DNA of 64,000 nucleotides from Desulfovibrio sp. ZJ209 (GCF_011039135.1 NZ_JAAKEJ010000001.1:248001-312000); one strand, 5' to 3'. Positions 17,358 through 26,435 are shown, counted from the stretch's first letter. Notes: a model not told the origin generated them from the letters alone. A program made the numbers and translations.

Positions 17358-17400
17358 CAGCGAAAGTCCGCACCACTCAAGGCGTTGCGGACTTTCGCTG
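17358..17400 (+). terminator. 15-bp hairpin behind the right tRNA fragment
   Basis: CAGCGAAAGTCCGCA (17358-17372) and TGCGGACTTTCGCTG (17386-17400) pair exactly, followed by TTTCTTC. It corresponds to the hairpin at 12881-12921 with compensating differences in the arms. It is probably the original terminator of the target tRNA gene. Confidence 0.65.
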
Positions 17401-17640
17401 TTTCTTCAGGGGAGAAGCTCCCCACGCGGCGCATGAAGGAAGACGGGTGTCATTAAATCCGTTCATAGCCTAAAAAGGTGGATGACGCGAGGGCAGGGGC
17501 AAGAGCCTCCGCAATACTGGCGTAGCACGGCGATGCGCGCTATGCTGCGCCTTGCCGGCAGGTGACCTCCGGGGCGTTCCCGGGCTAATGTCGGCGGCGA
17601 AGAAATTTTCAGGCGATTTGCAGGACAGCAGGGAGTGAAG

Positions 17641-18195
17641 ATGAAAACCGGCTTTAAGGTGTGCTGTGTGGCAGGGATGTTGATGGCGGCGCTTGTGCTT
17701 TCTGGTGCTGCGTCCGCCAAGGTGGGGGCGCCGCGCCACCTCCAGAACCATCAGGAGCAAGGCCAGGCCCCGGGCACGCAACAGCAGCAGCCCAAGGTCA
17801 TCAAGACGGCCTATTTCACCCTTGACCTCCCGGGCGGCTGGCGGCTGCTCAAGCCTGTGCAGTCGCAGAACGGCGCGGTGAGCGTGCTCCTCGGGGCGCC
17901 GGGCAACAAGGGCGCCATCGCCATCAATGTGATGAAAGCCAACCTCGGCGCGGCCGACATCGCCAAGAACATGCGCACCAACATGCAGAAGGACAAGGCC
18001 ACGGTGGAGGAGCCGGTGGAAAAGGACGGCCTGCAGGAATTCGGTTTTTCCCGCGGCAAGGCCACGGGCCGAGCGTGGATTGGCGCCAACGGCAAGGAAG
18101 CGGCCGCCGTGACCATCTTTGGCGACCTCGAGGCCGGCAAGGAAGTGATGAAGCAGCTCAAGGCCAGGGACCCGAAGATTTTTCCCAAGTTTTAG
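17641..18195 (+). CDS. Secreted hypothetical protein
   Basis: The product has 184 residues with a signal peptide: a basic start (MKTGFK), a hydrophobic core (about residues 8-24) and a likely cleavage after ASA near residue 26. A Gln-rich linker (about 40-55) precedes a compact domain that starts TAYFTLDLPGGWRLLKPVQS. This 'f.l.lP.gW.v' opening is typical of small periplasmic lipid- or stress-related domains, but I cannot name the family. The ATG at 17641 follows AGGGAG by 5 bases; a GTG six bases earlier is the alternative. It is the first chromosomal gene right of the element. It is followed by a long spacer with a terminator at 18431 and stands alone. Confidence 0.7.
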   Translation: MKTGFKVCCVAGMLMAALVLSGAASAKVGAPRHLQNHQEQGQAPGTQQQQPKVIKTAYFTLDLPGGWRLLKPVQSQNGAVSVLLGAPGNKGAIAINVMKANLGAADIAKNMRTNMQKDKATVEEPVEKDGLQEFGFSRGKATGRAWIGANGKEAAAVTIFGDLEAGKEVMKQLKARDPKIFPKF

Positions 18196-18430
18196 CGCGA
18201 AGCTGCCCTGAAAGGGGGCGCGGCCGCACAAGTCGAGCTTGGGGAGGGGCCTCCCCGAAGGGAATGAGCCGCAAAGCAGAGCTCCCTCCGCCTTGGAGGG
18301 CCGGGGATAACGTGGCTCCCGCGCTTGGGGCGTCGGGCCGCGGCGGGGCTGCCCCTCAGCACCCGCATCGCTGTGCGCCGCGTCGGGGCGACAGGTTTTT
18401 TCCAACGATTGCCCTGGGGCAAAGACCAAA

Positions 18431-18451
18431 GCCCCCGCCACAAGCGGGGGC
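18431..18451. terminator. Terminator hairpin
   Basis: GCCCCCGC (18431-18438) pairs exactly with GCGGGGGC (18444-18451), followed by TTTCC on the plus strand and preceded by AAA. It can act for the secreted protein gene on the plus strand. The surrounding 18196-18644 region holds no supported gene. Confidence 0.55.
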
Positions 18452-18644
18452 TTTCCCTCATTTCGCCAGTCCGCAAGTCTCTCGCTTGGCAGCCCAACAT
18501 GCGCGCCCCCACTACGGGTAGAAGCCGGGACAGTGGGGCCTGGCGGCAACGGGCACGCGCCGCCGAGGCTGGCGCCCATAGCATGCCTCAACGATTTTTG
18601 GCCCCGCCCTTCCGGGCCTTGCGCCCGGCCGCAGAAACAGAAAA

Positions 18645-18663
18645 CCCCCGGCATGACCGGGGG
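18645..18663 (-). terminator. Terminator of the dsrC pair
   Basis: CCCCCGG (18645-18651) and CCGGGGG (18657-18663) form a perfect stem. On the minus strand the stem is followed by TTTTCTG. It lies 44 bases past the downstream dsrC copy, as expected for a highly expressed transcript. Confidence 0.7.
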
Positions 18664-18706
18664 CTTTCTGCATTAATGCATTAAGTGGGAGAAACAGCGG
18701 CGGGGA

Positions 18707-19024
18707 CTACACACAGCCCGTGGGCTTGGGCAGGCCGGCCATCTTGCAGGCGCCCTTGCCGGGGCCGGAGGGGAAGAGCTCGTAGATTTCCTTGAGCTTG
18801 TACCCCGTGTTCTTGGAAAGGATGCGCACCATGGGCGCAATGCCGTTCTTGCGGTAGTAGTCCTGGAGGAAGTCGAGCAGCTTCTGGTGATCAGGCGTGA
18901 TTTCCGGAATGCCCTCGGACTCTTTCACATACTCCAGCCATTCCGGGCACCAGTCATCGAAGTGCAGCAGGAAGCCGTCTTCATCCACTTCAAACGTCTT
19001 GCCCTTGAAGGTGATCTCAGCCAT
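18707..19024 (-). CDS. dsrC: DsrC sulfur carrier protein, downstream tandem copy
   Basis: The 105-residue product is full-length DsrC, the cytoplasmic partner of dissimilatory sulfite reductase DsrAB. It carries sulfur as a trisulfide between two C-terminal cysteines to the DsrMKJOP membrane complex. Both cysteines are present: Cys93 in GPGKGACKMAG and penultimate Cys104 in PTGCV. The family core DWCPEWLEYVKESEG (residues 24-38) is intact. A strong ribosome site (AGGAGG) precedes the ATG. A nearly identical copy lies 33 bases upstream in the same direction. Differences between copies are conservative (for example Ile80 versus Val80, His21 versus Arg21). The gene is separate from any dsrAB locus, as is usual in sulfate reducers. 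Confidence 0.97.
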   Translation of the reverse strand: MAEITFKGKTFEVDEDGFLLHFDDWCPEWLEYVKESEGIPEITPDHQKLLDFLQDYYRKNGIAPMVRILSKNTGYKLKEIYELFPSGPGKGACKMAGLPKPTGCV

Positions 19025-19057
19025 GCGCGTGTCCTCCTTTTAAGGGAAAAGTGTTGA

Positions 19058-19375
19058 CTACACGCAGCCGGTGGGCTTGGGCAGGCCGGCCATCTTGCAG
19101 GCGCCCTTGCCGGGGCCGGAGGGGAAGAGTTCGTACACTTCCTTCAGCTTGTAGCCGGTGTTCTTGGAAAGGATGCGCACCATGGGCGCAATCCCGTTCT
19201 TGCGGTAGTAGTCCTGGAGGAAATCGAGGATCTTCTGATGATCGGGGGTGATATCGCTGATGCCCTCGGACTCCTTCACATATTCGAGCCATTCGGGGCA
19301 CCAGTCATCGAAGCGGAGCAGGAAGCCGTCTTCGTCAACTTCAAAGCTTTTGCCTTTAAAGGTGATCTCAGCCAT
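19058..19375 (-). CDS. dsrC: DsrC sulfur carrier protein, upstream tandem copy
   Basis: This 105-residue protein has all DsrC features, including Cys93 and Cys104 and the KNTGYKLKEVYELFPSGPGK stretch (residues 71-90). It is the promoter-proximal copy; AAGGAGG lies 8 bases before the ATG at 19375. Longer in-frame starts up to 19534 lack ribosome sites and read through non-coding sequence. The pair differs at only a handful of residues, and the DNA is also highly similar, so the duplication is recent or kept alike by gene conversion. DsrC is among the most abundant proteins in sulfate reducers, so extra dosage is a simple explanation. Confidence 0.97.
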   Translation of the reverse strand: MAEITFKGKSFEVDEDGFLLRFDDWCPEWLEYVKESEGISDITPDHQKILDFLQDYYRKNGIAPMVRILSKNTGYKLKEVYELFPSGPGKGACKMAGLPKPTGCV

Positions 19376-19570
19376 GCGTGTCCTCCTTGGACAGATAATC
19401 TCACTCGACGGGACGGGATTGCCCTGACGTCGGCCAGCCGGAACCCATTCCGGCCGAGTTTCCCACTTGGTCGCGCGGCAGGCTGCCGCAGGTACAGGAG
19501 CTTTATGGCATAAAAAGTTCCTGCTGGCAAGCACGTTCCAGAATCAAGGCGAGTCCCCGTCCCGGGCGCC

Positions 19571-22500
19571 TCACGCGGAGCGGGCCGCCCCCGGCGCCTC
19601 CGCAAGGCCCGCGCGCATCATGAGCTTGATGCGGTTGATCTGGTTGACCTCGCTCGCGCCGGGGTCATAGTCCAGCGCGGTGATGGTGGCCTTGGGGTAG
19701 CGGCGCTTGAGCTCGCGGATGAGGCCCTTGCCCACGATGTGGTTCGGCAGGCAGCCGAAGGGCTGCATGCAGAGAATGCCGCTCACGCCGCTTTCGAGCA
19801 TGCGCACCATTTCCGCGCCCAAAAGCCAGCCCTCGCCGGTCTGGTGCCCGAGGGAGATGAGGTTGCGCGTGCGGCGGCGCAGCTCGTGGAAGCGCGCGGG
19901 CGCGCTGAAGCGGCGGCTGTGGCGGAAGCCGTAGCGCATGGAGAGCCGCGTGAACTCCAGGAAGGCGATGCCGGCCATGGCCACGCGCGCGTCGCGCCGC
20001 GAACCGGCGAGGTGCCGGTAATTGAACACGTGGTCGTAAAAATTGTAGAGCAAGAAGTCGATGAGGTCGGTCACCACGGCCTCGCCGCCCTCCTCCTCGA
20101 TAATGCGCGCGGCGTTGTTGTTGGCGTCGGGGTGGTATTTGAGCAGGATCTCGCCCACGAGGCCCACACGCGGGCGGCGCTCCTCCGTGACGAGGGGCAG
20201 GCGGTCGAATTCGCGGATCATGGCGAGCATGTTGCGCTGGAAGCGCAGGACGCCGGCCGAGGCGATGTTCCGGCGGGCCTTTTCCGCCCATTCGGCCGCC
20301 AGCGCCTCCACCATGCCGGGCTCGCGCTCGTAGGGGCGCAGCCGGTGCACCATGCGCATGAGCGCGTCGCCATAGTGGCCGGTCATGATCAGGCGCTTGA
20401 AGATGCGCGGCGTGAGCTTGATGCCCGGCGAGCTGATGCTGGTGGAAAAGGACGCGATGGGGATGTGCGAAAGGCCGGCGTCGTGCAGGGCCTTGCGCAA
20501 AAAGCCCACATAGTTGGTGGCCCGGCAGCCTCCGCCCGTCTGCGAGATGACGAGCGCGATCTTGCTGGTGTCGTACTCGCCGCTGAGCACGGCCTCCAGC
20601 AGCTGGCCGATGACCACGATGGCCGGGTAGCAGGCGTCGTTGTTCACATGCCTGAGGCCCAGCTCGATGGCCTTGCGGCTCACGCTCGGCAAAAGCACCG
20701 AGTCATAGCCCTCGGCGGCGAAGATCTCGGGCGCGAACTGGAAGTGCATGGGCGACATCTGCGGCACAAGCAGGGTGTGCGTATGGCGCATGTCGTGGGT
20801 GAAGACCGGGGCGTCGTCGTGTTCCGCAGCGGCCGGCCCGGCTTTCCGGCAGGCGGCCCGGCATGGGGGGGAGCCCGCGCCCGCGGGGGGGATTTTCCGC
20901 GCAGGGGCCGCGGCCACGCGCCGTTCGCGCTGGTCGCGCATGGCCGCGAGCAGGGAGCGGATGCGGATGCGCGCGGGCCCCAAGTTGGCGCCTTCGTCCA
21001 CCTTGATCTGCGCATAGAGGCGCCCGCCGCGGCGGACGATCTCCTCCAGCTGGTCGGAGGTCACGGCGTCGAGGCCGCAGCCGAAGGAGAGCAGCTGGAG
21101 CACTGCCAGGTTGTCGGCCGCGGCGGCCAGGGCGCCCGCGCGGTAGAGCCTGGAGTGGTATGCCCACTGGTCCACCACGCGCAGGGGCCCCGGGTCGGGC
21201 ATGAGGTGCGCCACCGAATCCTCGGTGAGCACGGCGAGCCCGCAGGAGGTCACGAGCTCGGCCACGCCGTGGTGGATCTCGGGGTCGGTGTGGTAGGGGT
21301 GCCCGGCGAGGATGAGGCCCATTTCGCCGCTGTCGGCCAGCTCCTTGAGGGCCGCTTCGCCGGCGGCGCGGATGTCGCGGCGGTAGGCGTCCATCTCGTC
21401 AAAGGCCGCGGCCACGGCGGCTTCCATCTCCGCCTGGGGGATGCCGGCAAAGAAGGGGATCTCGCGCAGGCGCCGGCCCAGAAGTTCGCGCTCCAGCGGC
21501 AAAAAGGCGTGGATGAGGGTGACGCCCTGCTCCTCCAGGATGCCCATGTTGCGCGCCAGGAGCTCGGGATAGCCGATGACCACCGGGCAATTGTAACCCG
21601 CGCCGCCATAGCCCGCGCCCTTTTGCTCCCGCTGGACGCAGGGGAAGAAGACGGTCGTGACGCCCTTGTCCACGAGGTCGCGCACATGGCCGTGCGAGAG
21701 CTTGGCCGGGTAGCACACGGTCTGCGAGGGGATGGTGTCGTGCCCGCGGTAGAAGATCTCCTTGGAGGACGGCGCCGAGAGCTCCACGCGATAGCCGAGG
21801 CGCGTGAAGAGGGTGAACCAGAGCGGATAGTTCTCAAAAATATTCAGGGCGCGCGGGATGCCGATGCGGCCGCGGGGGGCGTCTTCCGGCGCGAGCGGCG
21901 CATAGGGCCCGAACAGGCGCTCCTGCTTGTAGGCGTAAAGATTGGGGCGGCGCTGGGGCTCGTGCTCGGCGCCGCGCTCGCAGCGGTTGCCGGAGATGAA
22001 GCGCCGGCCGTCGCCGAAGCTCGTCACCGTGAGCAGGCAGGCGTTGGGGCAGCGCCGGCAGCGCGTGGTCGCCGTGCGCGCGCTGAAGGTGGCCACGGCC
22101 TCGGGCCCGATGAGTGCTGTCGCCGTTCCGTTTGCTGGCCCGCGCTTTCTGGCGATGAGCGCGGCGCCGAAGGCGCCCATGATGCCGGCGATGCCCGGCC
22201 GCGTCACCTTGGCGCCCAGCTCCAGCTCGAGCGCGCGCAAGAGGGCGTCGTTGCGGAAGGCGCCGCCCTGGGCCACCACGCAGTCGCCAAGCTCGGCCGT
22301 GTGGCTGATCTTCATCACCTTGAAGATGGCGTTGCGCACCACGGCCCAGGAGAGGCCGGCCGCGATGTCGCCCACGGAAACGCCTTCCTTCTGCGCCTGC
22401 TTGACCTTGGAATTCATGAACACCGTGCAGCGCGTGCCAAGGTCCACCGGGGAGGGCGCGGCGAGGGCCGCGGCCACGAAGTCGGCAAGGGGCATGGCGA

Positions 22501-23962
22501 GCGACTCGGCGAAATTCTCGATGAAGGAGCCGCAGCCGGCGGAGCAGGCCTCGTTGAGGCTGATGCGGTCGATGGCGCCGTCGCGCACACGCATGCACTT
22601 GATGTCCTGGCCGCCGATGTCGAGGATGAAGGAGACCTTGGGCTCGAAAAAGGACGCGGCCGTGAAATGGGCCACGGTCTCCACCTCGTCGATGTCGAGG
22701 CGCAGGGCCGCGCTGAGCAGGGCGCTCCCGTAGCCCGTGGCCGCGGCCGCGCGGATGGCGAGGCCGGGCCTCTTGCGCCGGTAGATCTCGGCAAGCACGC
22801 CGAGCGCCGCCGTGAGCGGGTCGCCCTTGTTGGCCTCGTAGAAGGAATAGAGCAGGCGCCCCCCGGCGTCGATGAGCGCCGCCTTGATGGTGGTGGAGCC
22901 GCAGTCGAAGCCGAGCCACGCGTCGCCCTCGGCCTCCTCGAGGGGCAGCTCGGCCACGGTGCGGCCGGCATGGCGGGCGGCGAAGGCGCGCCGCTCCTCC
23001 TCGCTTGCGAAGAGCGCGGGCAGGCGCCCGCAGGCGTCCGGCGGGGTGCCGTGTTCCAGAAGTTCCAGCGCCTGCGCGAAAGAAAAGCTCGGCGGCGCCA
23101 TGTGCCGCGCGTGCCAGGCCGCCCCCAGGGCCACGAAGAAGTGGCCGTCTTCGGGAAAGACGGCCTCGGTCATCTCCGCAAGCTGCGCCGTGAAGCGCTC
23201 GCGCAGGGAGGCGAGGAAGAAAAGCGGCCCCCCGAGAAAGACCACCTTGCCCTTGATGGGGCGCCCGCGCGCGAGGCCGCCGATGGTCTGGCCCACCACG
23301 GCCTGCATGATGGAGGCCGCGATGTCCTCGCGGGCGCAGCCCTCGTTGAGCAGGGGCAGGATGTCGCTTTTGGCGAACACGCCGCAGCGCGAGGCGATGG
23401 GATAAATGGTCTTGTGCCTGAGGGCGAGCCGGTCGAGGCCGCCGGCGTCCGTGCCGATGAAGGCCGCCATCTGGTCGATGAAGGCCCCGGTGCCCCCGGC
23501 GCAGGTCTCGTTCATGCGCTGCTCGGCGCCGCCGGTGAGGAAGATGAGCTTGGCGTCCTCCCCGCCCAGCTCGATGACCGCGTCCGCATCCGGGATCTTG
23601 CGGCCGATGGCGAGGCTCGAGGCGAGCACTTCCTGGATGAAGGGGAGGCCGAGCTCCCCGGCGAGCGAGATGCCGCCCGATCCGGAAATGGCCGCGCGGC
23701 AGGGCCGCCCGGCCCCAAGGGGGGCCATCTCGCGCAGAAGCGCCGCCGTGCAGCCGCGCACATCCGAAAAATGGCGGCGGTACTTGCTGAAGATTATGCG
23801 GTCGTCCGCGTCGAGCAGCACGGCCTTGACCGTGGTGGAACCGATGTCAAGCCCGAGGTGCAGGGACGTGTCGGCCGGGGCGTGGCTTTGCCCGGCGGGG
23901 AAGGGGACGGAGGCCGCGGCCTCCTGTGCGGCGCCTGTCGACGCCGGAGCGTCAAGTTCCAT
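19571..23962 (-). CDS. Giant acyl-CoA dehydratase activase-related protein (double BadF/HgdC ATPase plus HgdB-like part)
   Basis: The product has 1463 residues. Two ASKHA ATPase domains of the BadF/BadG/BcrA/HgdC family occur in tandem, starting LGLDIGSTTVKAVLLDA (about 36-52) and WLGFDCGSTTIKAALIDAGG (about 348-367). Each carries the cluster-binding helix motif: NETCAGGTGAF and NEACSAGCGSF. A cysteine-rich RCRRCPNACLL stretch (about 640) follows, then a DUF2229 region. The C-terminal third contains NNDACYPAIV, TGGGCRATNY and MQPFGCLPNHI, resembling 2-hydroxyacyl-CoA dehydratase subunits. Archerases of this kind use ATP to send one electron to a dehydratase. The substrate of the large fused form is unknown. 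It is cytoplasmic and probably oxygen-sensitive. It lies upstream of the dsrC pair on the same strand, with a 195-base gap. Confidence 0.85.
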   Translation of the reverse strand: MELDAPASTGAAQEAAASVPFPAGQSHAPADTSLHLGLDIGSTTVKAVLLDADDRIIFSKYRRHFSDVRGCTAALLREMAPLGAGRPCRAAISGSGGISLAGELGLPFIQEVLASSLAIGRKIPDADAVIELGGEDAKLIFLTGGAEQRMNETCAGGTGAFIDQMAAFIGTDAGGLDRLALRHKTIYPIASRCGVFAKSDILPLLNEGCAREDIAASIMQAVVGQTIGGLARGRPIKGKVVFLGGPLFFLASLRERFTAQLAEMTEAVFPEDGHFFVALGAAWHARHMAPPSFSFAQALELLEHGTPPDACGRLPALFASEEERRAFAARHAGRTVAELPLEEAEGDAWLGFDCGSTTIKAALIDAGGRLLYSFYEANKGDPLTAALGVLAEIYRRKRPGLAIRAAAATGYGSALLSAALRLDIDEVETVAHFTAASFFEPKVSFILDIGGQDIKCMRVRDGAIDRISLNEACSAGCGSFIENFAESLAMPLADFVAAALAAPSPVDLGTRCTVFMNSKVKQAQKEGVSVGDIAAGLSWAVVRNAIFKVMKISHTAELGDCVVAQGGAFRNDALLRALELELGAKVTRPGIAGIMGAFGAALIARKRGPANGTATALIGPEAVATFSARTATTRCRRCPNACLLTVTSFGDGRRFISGNRCERGAEHEPQRRPNLYAYKQERLFGPYAPLAPEDAPRGRIGIPRALNIFENYPLWFTLFTRLGYRVELSAPSSKEIFYRGHDTIPSQTVCYPAKLSHGHVRDLVDKGVTTVFFPCVQREQKGAGYGGAGYNCPVVIGYPELLARNMGILEEQGVTLIHAFLPLERELLGRRLREIPFFAGIPQAEMEAAVAAAFDEMDAYRRDIRAAGEAALKELADSGEMGLILAGHPYHTDPEIHHGVAELVTSCGLAVLTEDSVAHLMPDPGPLRVVDQWAYHSRLYRAGALAAAADNLAVLQLLSFGCGLDAVTSDQLEEIVRRGGRLYAQIKVDEGANLGPARIRIRSLLAAMRDQRERRVAAAPARKIPPAGAGSPPCRAACRKAGPAAAEHDDAPVFTHDMRHTHTLLVPQMSPMHFQFAPEIFAAEGYDSVLLPSVSRKAIELGLRHVNNDACYPAIVVIGQLLEAVLSGEYDTSKIALVISQTGGGCRATNYVGFLRKALHDAGLSHIPIASFSTSISSPGIKLTPRIFKRLIMTGHYGDALMRMVHRLRPYEREPGMVEALAAEWAEKARRNIASAGVLRFQRNMLAMIREFDRLPLVTEERRPRVGLVGEILLKYHPDANNNAARIIEEEGGEAVVTDLIDFLLYNFYDHVFNYRHLAGSRRDARVAMAGIAFLEFTRLSMRYGFRHSRRFSAPARFHELRRRTRNLISLGHQTGEGWLLGAEMVRMLESGVSGILCMQPFGCLPNHIVGKGLIRELKRRYPKATITALDYDPGASEVNQINRIKLMMRAGLAEAPGAARSA

Positions 23963-24006
23963 CGCTGAACTGGTCTGCGGCGCCTGTTCCGCCGCCTGCT
24001 GCCTGG

Positions 24007-24792
24007 TTAAGGACGCCCGAGGATCCAGTAGGTTTCAAAGCCGTCGTCGAGGATGCCGTCGTCGATGCCGCCGAAACCGGCCTGGGCGAAGAGCCGGCGG
24101 TACTCGGCGCGCGTGCGCCGCCAGCCCCAGAACTGCTGCCGGCGGATGCCGAGCAGGTGCAGGACGGCCCGGATGAGGATCTTGATGGCGTTCACAAAGC
24201 TGCCGATGAACGAATCCTCCTCCAAAAGCGACGCGGAAAGGCAGATGAGCTCGCCGCCGGGCGCGAGCTGGCTGCGCAGCTCCCCGAGCACATGCACGAG
24301 CTCGCGCGTGGGGATGCCGTAATCCACGGCCGAAAGGTAGATGACATCGTACTGCACGTCCGGGGGCAGGCAGGCCGGCGGAAGGCCGATATAGATGCGC
24401 TCGGCCGGGATGAGGCGCCGGAGCCAGCGCATGCCCACGGTGCTCGGCTCGTTGACGTGGAGCTCCACCCCGGGGAGCTCCTCGAGGAGGAGCTTTTCCA
24501 TATAGCCCACGCCGCTCCCGATGGAGAGCACGCGCGCGGGCCCGTCGTTGTCGCGCAGGCCGTCCTCGCACTGGCCGGCGACCACCTCGCGGATGCGGTC
24601 GGCGAGCCAGCGGGCGTCCTTGGCCTTGTTGGCGCGCCAGCGGGAGGGCAGGTCGTTCCAGCCCTGGTAGCGGCGGAAGAGTTCTTCATAAAAGGTGGCG
24701 TAGAACTTGGGGTCCGCCAGGCGGAAGAACGAAATATGCGAGAATGCCGTGAACGGTATCCCCTGCCAGCTTTCCTGATAAAAACGCCGCAC
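24007..24792 (-). CDS. SAM-dependent methyltransferase-like protein
   Basis: The product has 261 residues. The fold is Rossmann-like, with the glycine-rich loop VLSIGSGVGYMEKLL near residues 72-86, an acidic strand LHVNEPS, and YDVIYLSAVDYGIP at the motif IV position. The catalytic substrate cannot be named. I chose the GTG at 24792 because AAGGAGG sits 9 bases upstream; the GTG at 24843 has no ribosome site. A hydrophobic helix near 195-215 (IKILIRAVLHLLGI) could touch the membrane. It lies 44 bases upstream of the giant activase gene on the same strand and may be cotranscribed. Head-to-head to its right is an HD-domain gene. Confidence 0.65.
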   Translation of the reverse strand: MRRFYQESWQGIPFTAFSHISFFRLADPKFYATFYEELFRRYQGWNDLPSRWRANKAKDARWLADRIREVVAGQCEDGLRDNDGPARVLSIGSGVGYMEKLLLEELPGVELHVNEPSTVGMRWLRRLIPAERIYIGLPPACLPPDVQYDVIYLSAVDYGIPTRELVHVLGELRSQLAPGGELICLSASLLEEDSFIGSFVNAIKILIRAVLHLLGIRRQQFWGWRRTRAEYRRLFAQAGFGGIDDGILDDGFETYWILGRP

Positions 24793-24970
24793 TCTCTTGC
24801 GCCTCCTTGCGGGCGAACCGGCAGCGCCGGGCCGCTTCCGCACACCGCATCAATATAACGCATGGCGCCCCGGGGCGCAATGCCCGCACGCCCGCGCCAC
24901 GGCAAGTTGCCACGGCGCCGCTTTCCGTTTAGAGCAGGGGGACGGCATCATGAAAGGCACAGGAGGAACA

Positions 24971-25612
24971 ATGGCCTCACCCAAGGAAAGCGGCCGCGAG
25001 GCGCCGCTCACCCTCACGCCGGAAACGCTGGAACGCCTGGCGGACTTGTGCAACGAGGCGGGCATGCTCCGCCACACCCCGCGCAGCGGCTACGCCTTTC
25101 TCGGCAGCGGCAAGGAAAGCGTGGCCGAGCACTCCTACAGGACGACCGTGCTCGGCTACATGCTCGCGCGCATGGCCGGGCTTGAGCCCTCGCGCGTGGT
25201 CATGCTCTGCCTCTTCCATGACCTGCACGAGGCGCGCACCGGCGACTTCAACTATGTGAACCACCGCTACGACACCTGCCGCGCCCGGGCGGCCCTCGAG
25301 GACGCCACCGCTGGCACGGGCCTTGCCGACGACATCCTGGGCGCCTGGGACGAACTGGAAGACGCGCGGACCGATGCCGCGCGCCTCGCCCATGACGCCG
25401 ACCAGCTCGACCTCATCTGCAATCTCCAGGCGGAGCTCTCGCGCGGCAACGAATTCGCCCGCGAATGGCTGGACAGCGCCCTCAAGCGCCTGCGCACCAC
25501 GGAAGGCCGCGAGCTCGCCGAGGCCATCCTGCGCACCGACCCGAACCGCTGGTGGTATGGCCGCGTGGACAAGGACTGGTGGGTGCGCCACGGCCTCCCG
25601 GAAACGCATTGA
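24971..25612 (+). CDS. HD-domain phosphohydrolase (YfbR/HDDC2-like 5'-nucleotidase)
   Basis: The 213-residue product has the HD-domain metal ligands in order: VAEHSYRTT (first H), CLFHDLHEARTGD (HD pair) and LAHDADQLDL (final D). The 'EHS..t' and 'HD.hEa.tGD' pattern is typical of YfbR/HDDC2-type deoxynucleoside 5'-monophosphatases rather than of (p)ppGpp or cyclic-di-GMP enzymes. The end WWYGRVDKDWWVRHG is characteristic of the deltaproteobacterial form by appearance only. ATG at 24971 follows AGGAGG by 4 bases; an ATG at 24950 with AGGGGG 8 bases upstream is also possible. The gene is divergent from the methyltransferase-like gene and convergent with argB. Confidence 0.8.
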   Translation: MASPKESGREAPLTLTPETLERLADLCNEAGMLRHTPRSGYAFLGSGKESVAEHSYRTTVLGYMLARMAGLEPSRVVMLCLFHDLHEARTGDFNYVNHRYDTCRARAALEDATAGTGLADDILGAWDELEDARTDAARLAHDADQLDLICNLQAELSRGNEFAREWLDSALKRLRTTEGRELAEAILRTDPNRWWYGRVDKDWWVRHGLPETH

Positions 25613-25630
25613 CCCGCTCGGGAGCCCGGC

Positions 25631-26413
25631 CTAGGCCGTCACCACCGTCCCGAGGGGCGCGTCTTCGAGGAGGAAGCGCCGAAGGCTCGAGGGCGCGCGG
25701 CCGTCGAGGATAAGGGCGCGGCCGCAGCCGGCGGCGAGCGCCCCGAGGCAGGCTTCCGTCTTGGGGATCATGCCGCCGCTGATGACGCCGGCCTCGCGCA
25801 GGGCCGCGATGCGGGCCGCATCGAGCGCGGGCAGCAGGGTGCCGTCCCCGTCCAGCACGCCGGGCACGTCGGAAATGAGCACGAAATACTCGGCGCCGAG
25901 CGCCCCGGCGATCGCGCCCGCGGCCGTGTCCGCGTTGATGTTCAGGGCTTCGCCCCCGGGGCCGGAGGCCACCGGCGCGACCACGGGGACGAAGCCCCCC
26001 TCGAGCAGGCAGCGCGTAAGCGCCGGGTCCACCTTCACTATCTCGCCCACGAGGCCGAGGGCCGGGTTTTTCGGCCGCGCCAGCAAAAGGCCACCGTCGC
26101 GCCCGGAGATGCCCGCCGCCCTGACGCCGCGCGCCGCGAGCTCGCTGACCACGGCCTTGTTCACCTGCCCGCAGAGCACCATTTCCACGGCTTCCATGGT
26201 GGCCTCGTCCGTCACGCGCAGGCCGTCCACGAAGCGGCTTTCGATGGCGAGGCGCCGGAGCAGCCCGCTTATTTGCGGCCCCCCGCCGTGGACGATGACA
26301 AAGCGCATGCCCTGCCCGGCCAGCAGGGCCAGGTCTTCCGCGAAGGCGCGGGAGAGCTCGGGCTTGTCCATGGCGTGGCCGCCGTACTTGATGACAACGG
26401 TGGAGTGGGACAT
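25631..26413 (-). CDS. argB: Acetylglutamate kinase
   Basis: The 260-residue product is ArgB, which phosphorylates N-acetyl-L-glutamate in the second step of arginine synthesis. It shows the amino-acid-kinase signatures VIKYGGHAMDKP (residues 7-18), VIVHGGGPQISGLL (about 40-53), NINADTAAGAIAGAL and the end motif GVISGGMIPKTEACL. The start ATG at 26413 follows AGGAGG; the frame is open further upstream but without a ribosome site. No other arg gene is adjacent. queA lies 22 bases upstream on the same strand, so the two probably share a transcript. Length is slightly shorter than the common 290-300 residues because the N-terminal arginine-feedback helix is absent, which suggests an arginine-insensitive form. 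Confidence 0.95.
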   Translation of the reverse strand: MSHSTVVIKYGGHAMDKPELSRAFAEDLALLAGQGMRFVIVHGGGPQISGLLRRLAIESRFVDGLRVTDEATMEAVEMVLCGQVNKAVVSELAARGVRAAGISGRDGGLLLARPKNPALGLVGEIVKVDPALTRCLLEGGFVPVVAPVASGPGGEALNINADTAAGAIAGALGAEYFVLISDVPGVLDGDGTLLPALDAARIAALREAGVISGGMIPKTEACLGALAAGCGRALILDGRAPSSLRRFLLEDAPLGTVVTA

Positions 26414-26435
26414 TTGGCCTCCTGGGTGCTGGGGT

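Noticed and set aside
19739-23968. A 1409-residue open frame on the plus strand across the whole giant activase gene
   Set aside because: It is antisense to a gene with clear ATPase and cysteine motifs. GC-rich DNA with high third-position GC creates long mirror frames; the translated sequence shows no domain and a biased composition.
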